From Pseudomonadota bacterium (GTDB lineage: Bacteria > Pseudomonadota > Alphaproteobacteria > Rhodobacterales > Rhodobacteraceae), in assembly GCA_027592105.1 (NCBI GenBank), contig JAQCLA010000075.1:1-10026 (forward strand): DNA of 10,026 nucleotides, read 5' to 3'. The notes below the pieces were generated by a model. It was not told the DNA's origin. It worked only from the letters and a program-made list of their open reading frames with translations, and ran no database searches. Position 1 is the stretch's first letter, and each line of letters starts with the position of its first letter. Below are positions 9,681 through 10,026 of the stretch, in pieces. A program made the position numbers and the translations under genes.

Positions 9681-10001
9681 TTATCCGCGCGCAATCTTCG
9701 CGCGGTTGGACGCAATGATTGCTCGGTTCGCTATGATATTGGTGCGACGCTCGGAAATTTCGGCCTTATTCTTAGAAATATTCTCACGATTCTCGAGGGT
9801 TTTCGTGAGATGTTCTTCAAGTTTGGCTGAATTTTCAGCTGCAGTTGACTCTAGAGCTGCAATGTTTTCTGCGTTCGCCGAGATGACTGCAGCATTTGCA
9901 CTTGCAGTGGCCTCGGCCATGCTATGCTCACCTGCAATCATCGCCGAGTTTGCCGCAATCTGCGCGCTGTTGAAGGCAACAATTTCTTCATTAGTTTGCA
10001 T
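9681..10001 (-). CDS. Small heptad-repeat coiled-coil protein with Asn core layers, function unknown
   Basis: The 106-residue product is built almost wholly of seven-residue units with Asn first and Ile/Val/Leu fifth, for example NSAQIAA, NAENIAA, NRENISK, NKAEISE and NRAIIAS. Asn falls at residues 4, 11, 18, 36, 43, 57, 71, 78, 92 and 99, with Val, Ile or Leu four residues later. That places the aliphatic residue at heptad position a and Asn at d, the N@d pattern known from trimeric adhesin stalks, where stacked Asn bind anions. An 11-residue unit (25-35) forms one stutter. There is no signal peptide, membrane segment or cysteine. I recall similar Ala/Asn/Ile-rich hypothetical proteins in Rhodobacterales but know no function. 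The start is uncertain: no ribosome binding site is visible, and the periodicity continues six codons upstream to a TAG. GC is about 45% in sampled stretches, far below the ClC gene 80 bp downstream. Confidence 0.72.
   Translation of the reverse strand: MQTNEEIVAFNSAQIAANSAMIAGEHSMAEATASANAAVISANAENIAALESTAAENSAKLEEHLTKTLENRENISKNKAEISERRTNIIANRAIIASNRAKIARG
9685..9705 (-). other. GC hairpin at the 3' end of the coiled-coil gene
   Basis: CCGCGCG (9685-9691) and CGCGCGG (9699-9705) are perfect 7-bp arms around a 7-base loop, ending just before the TAA stop on the minus strand. No T-run follows, so a standard intrinsic terminator is not supported. It could slow transcription between this gene and the ClC gene or stabilise the message end. 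Confidence 0.3.
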
Positions 10002-10026
10002 AATGGCGCGGTTGACTGCCTAGCCT

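Noticed and set aside
9670..10023. 117-codon open frame on the plus strand opposite the coiled-coil gene, hydrophobic and Ala/Phe-rich
   Set aside because: Its periodicity is the mirror of the minus-strand heptads. The minus strand gives a coherent charged coiled coil, and the plus strand lacks a ribosome binding site. Not fully excluded.

Overview
The window reads as chromosomal DNA from a high-GC photosynthetic alphaproteobacterium, most likely Rhodobacterales (Rhodobacter/Roseobacter relatives). The grounds are a bchE-bchJ bacteriochlorophyll gene pair with a perfect FNR-type box, a roughly 1,109-residue CarB with an insertion that I recall from alphaproteobacteria, codon choice, and a GC-rich terminator-like element between genes. 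Genus and species cannot be fixed from the sequence.

Layout, left to right. (1) Positions 2-478, plus strand: the last 158 codons of an SLC13-type permease. (2) Positions 479-609: a convergent gap with a strong GC hairpin and T-run. (3) Positions 610-2830, minus strand: a two-gene photosynthesis operon, bchE (anaerobic, B12/radical-SAM Mg-protoporphyrin monomethyl ester cyclase) followed 4 bp later by bchJ (V4R-domain protein linked to 4-vinyl reduction). (4) Positions 2831-3002: a divergent control region with the FNR box TTGATTCAGATCAA, a near-match PpsR/CrtJ site over the bchE ribosome binding site, and a plausible sigma-70 promoter for the gene on the other side. (5) Positions 3003-4229: a cyclopropane-fatty-acid-synthase-family methyltransferase. 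(6) Positions 4339-7668: carB, the large subunit of carbamoyl-phosphate synthase.

Downstream of carB the window turns into a mosaic. A lower-GC reading frame (7701-8000) matches only the N-terminal part of the XRE-ImmA/IrrE metallopeptidase family and stops before the catalytic domain. It abuts a 5'-truncated soxZ relic (about 8000-8266) that keeps its reading frame but has two in-frame stop codons. Converging on the relic is a ClC-family anion transport gene (8300-9601, minus) that lacks both glutamates used for proton-coupled exchange. Upstream of it on the same strand is a small, AT-richer gene (9681-10001) encoding an almost pure heptad-repeat coiled coil with Asn in the core of nearly every repeat.

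Functionally, the left two thirds combine an oxygen-regulated pigment operon with membrane lipid modification and pyrimidine/arginine precursor synthesis. bchEJ appears to sit outside a contiguous photosynthesis gene cluster, since neither flank carries other pigment genes. The right third looks like an accessory region shaped by deletion and transfer. Its most unusual items are the ClC with a rewired gate, the Asn-layered coiled coil beside it, and the junction of two broken genes.
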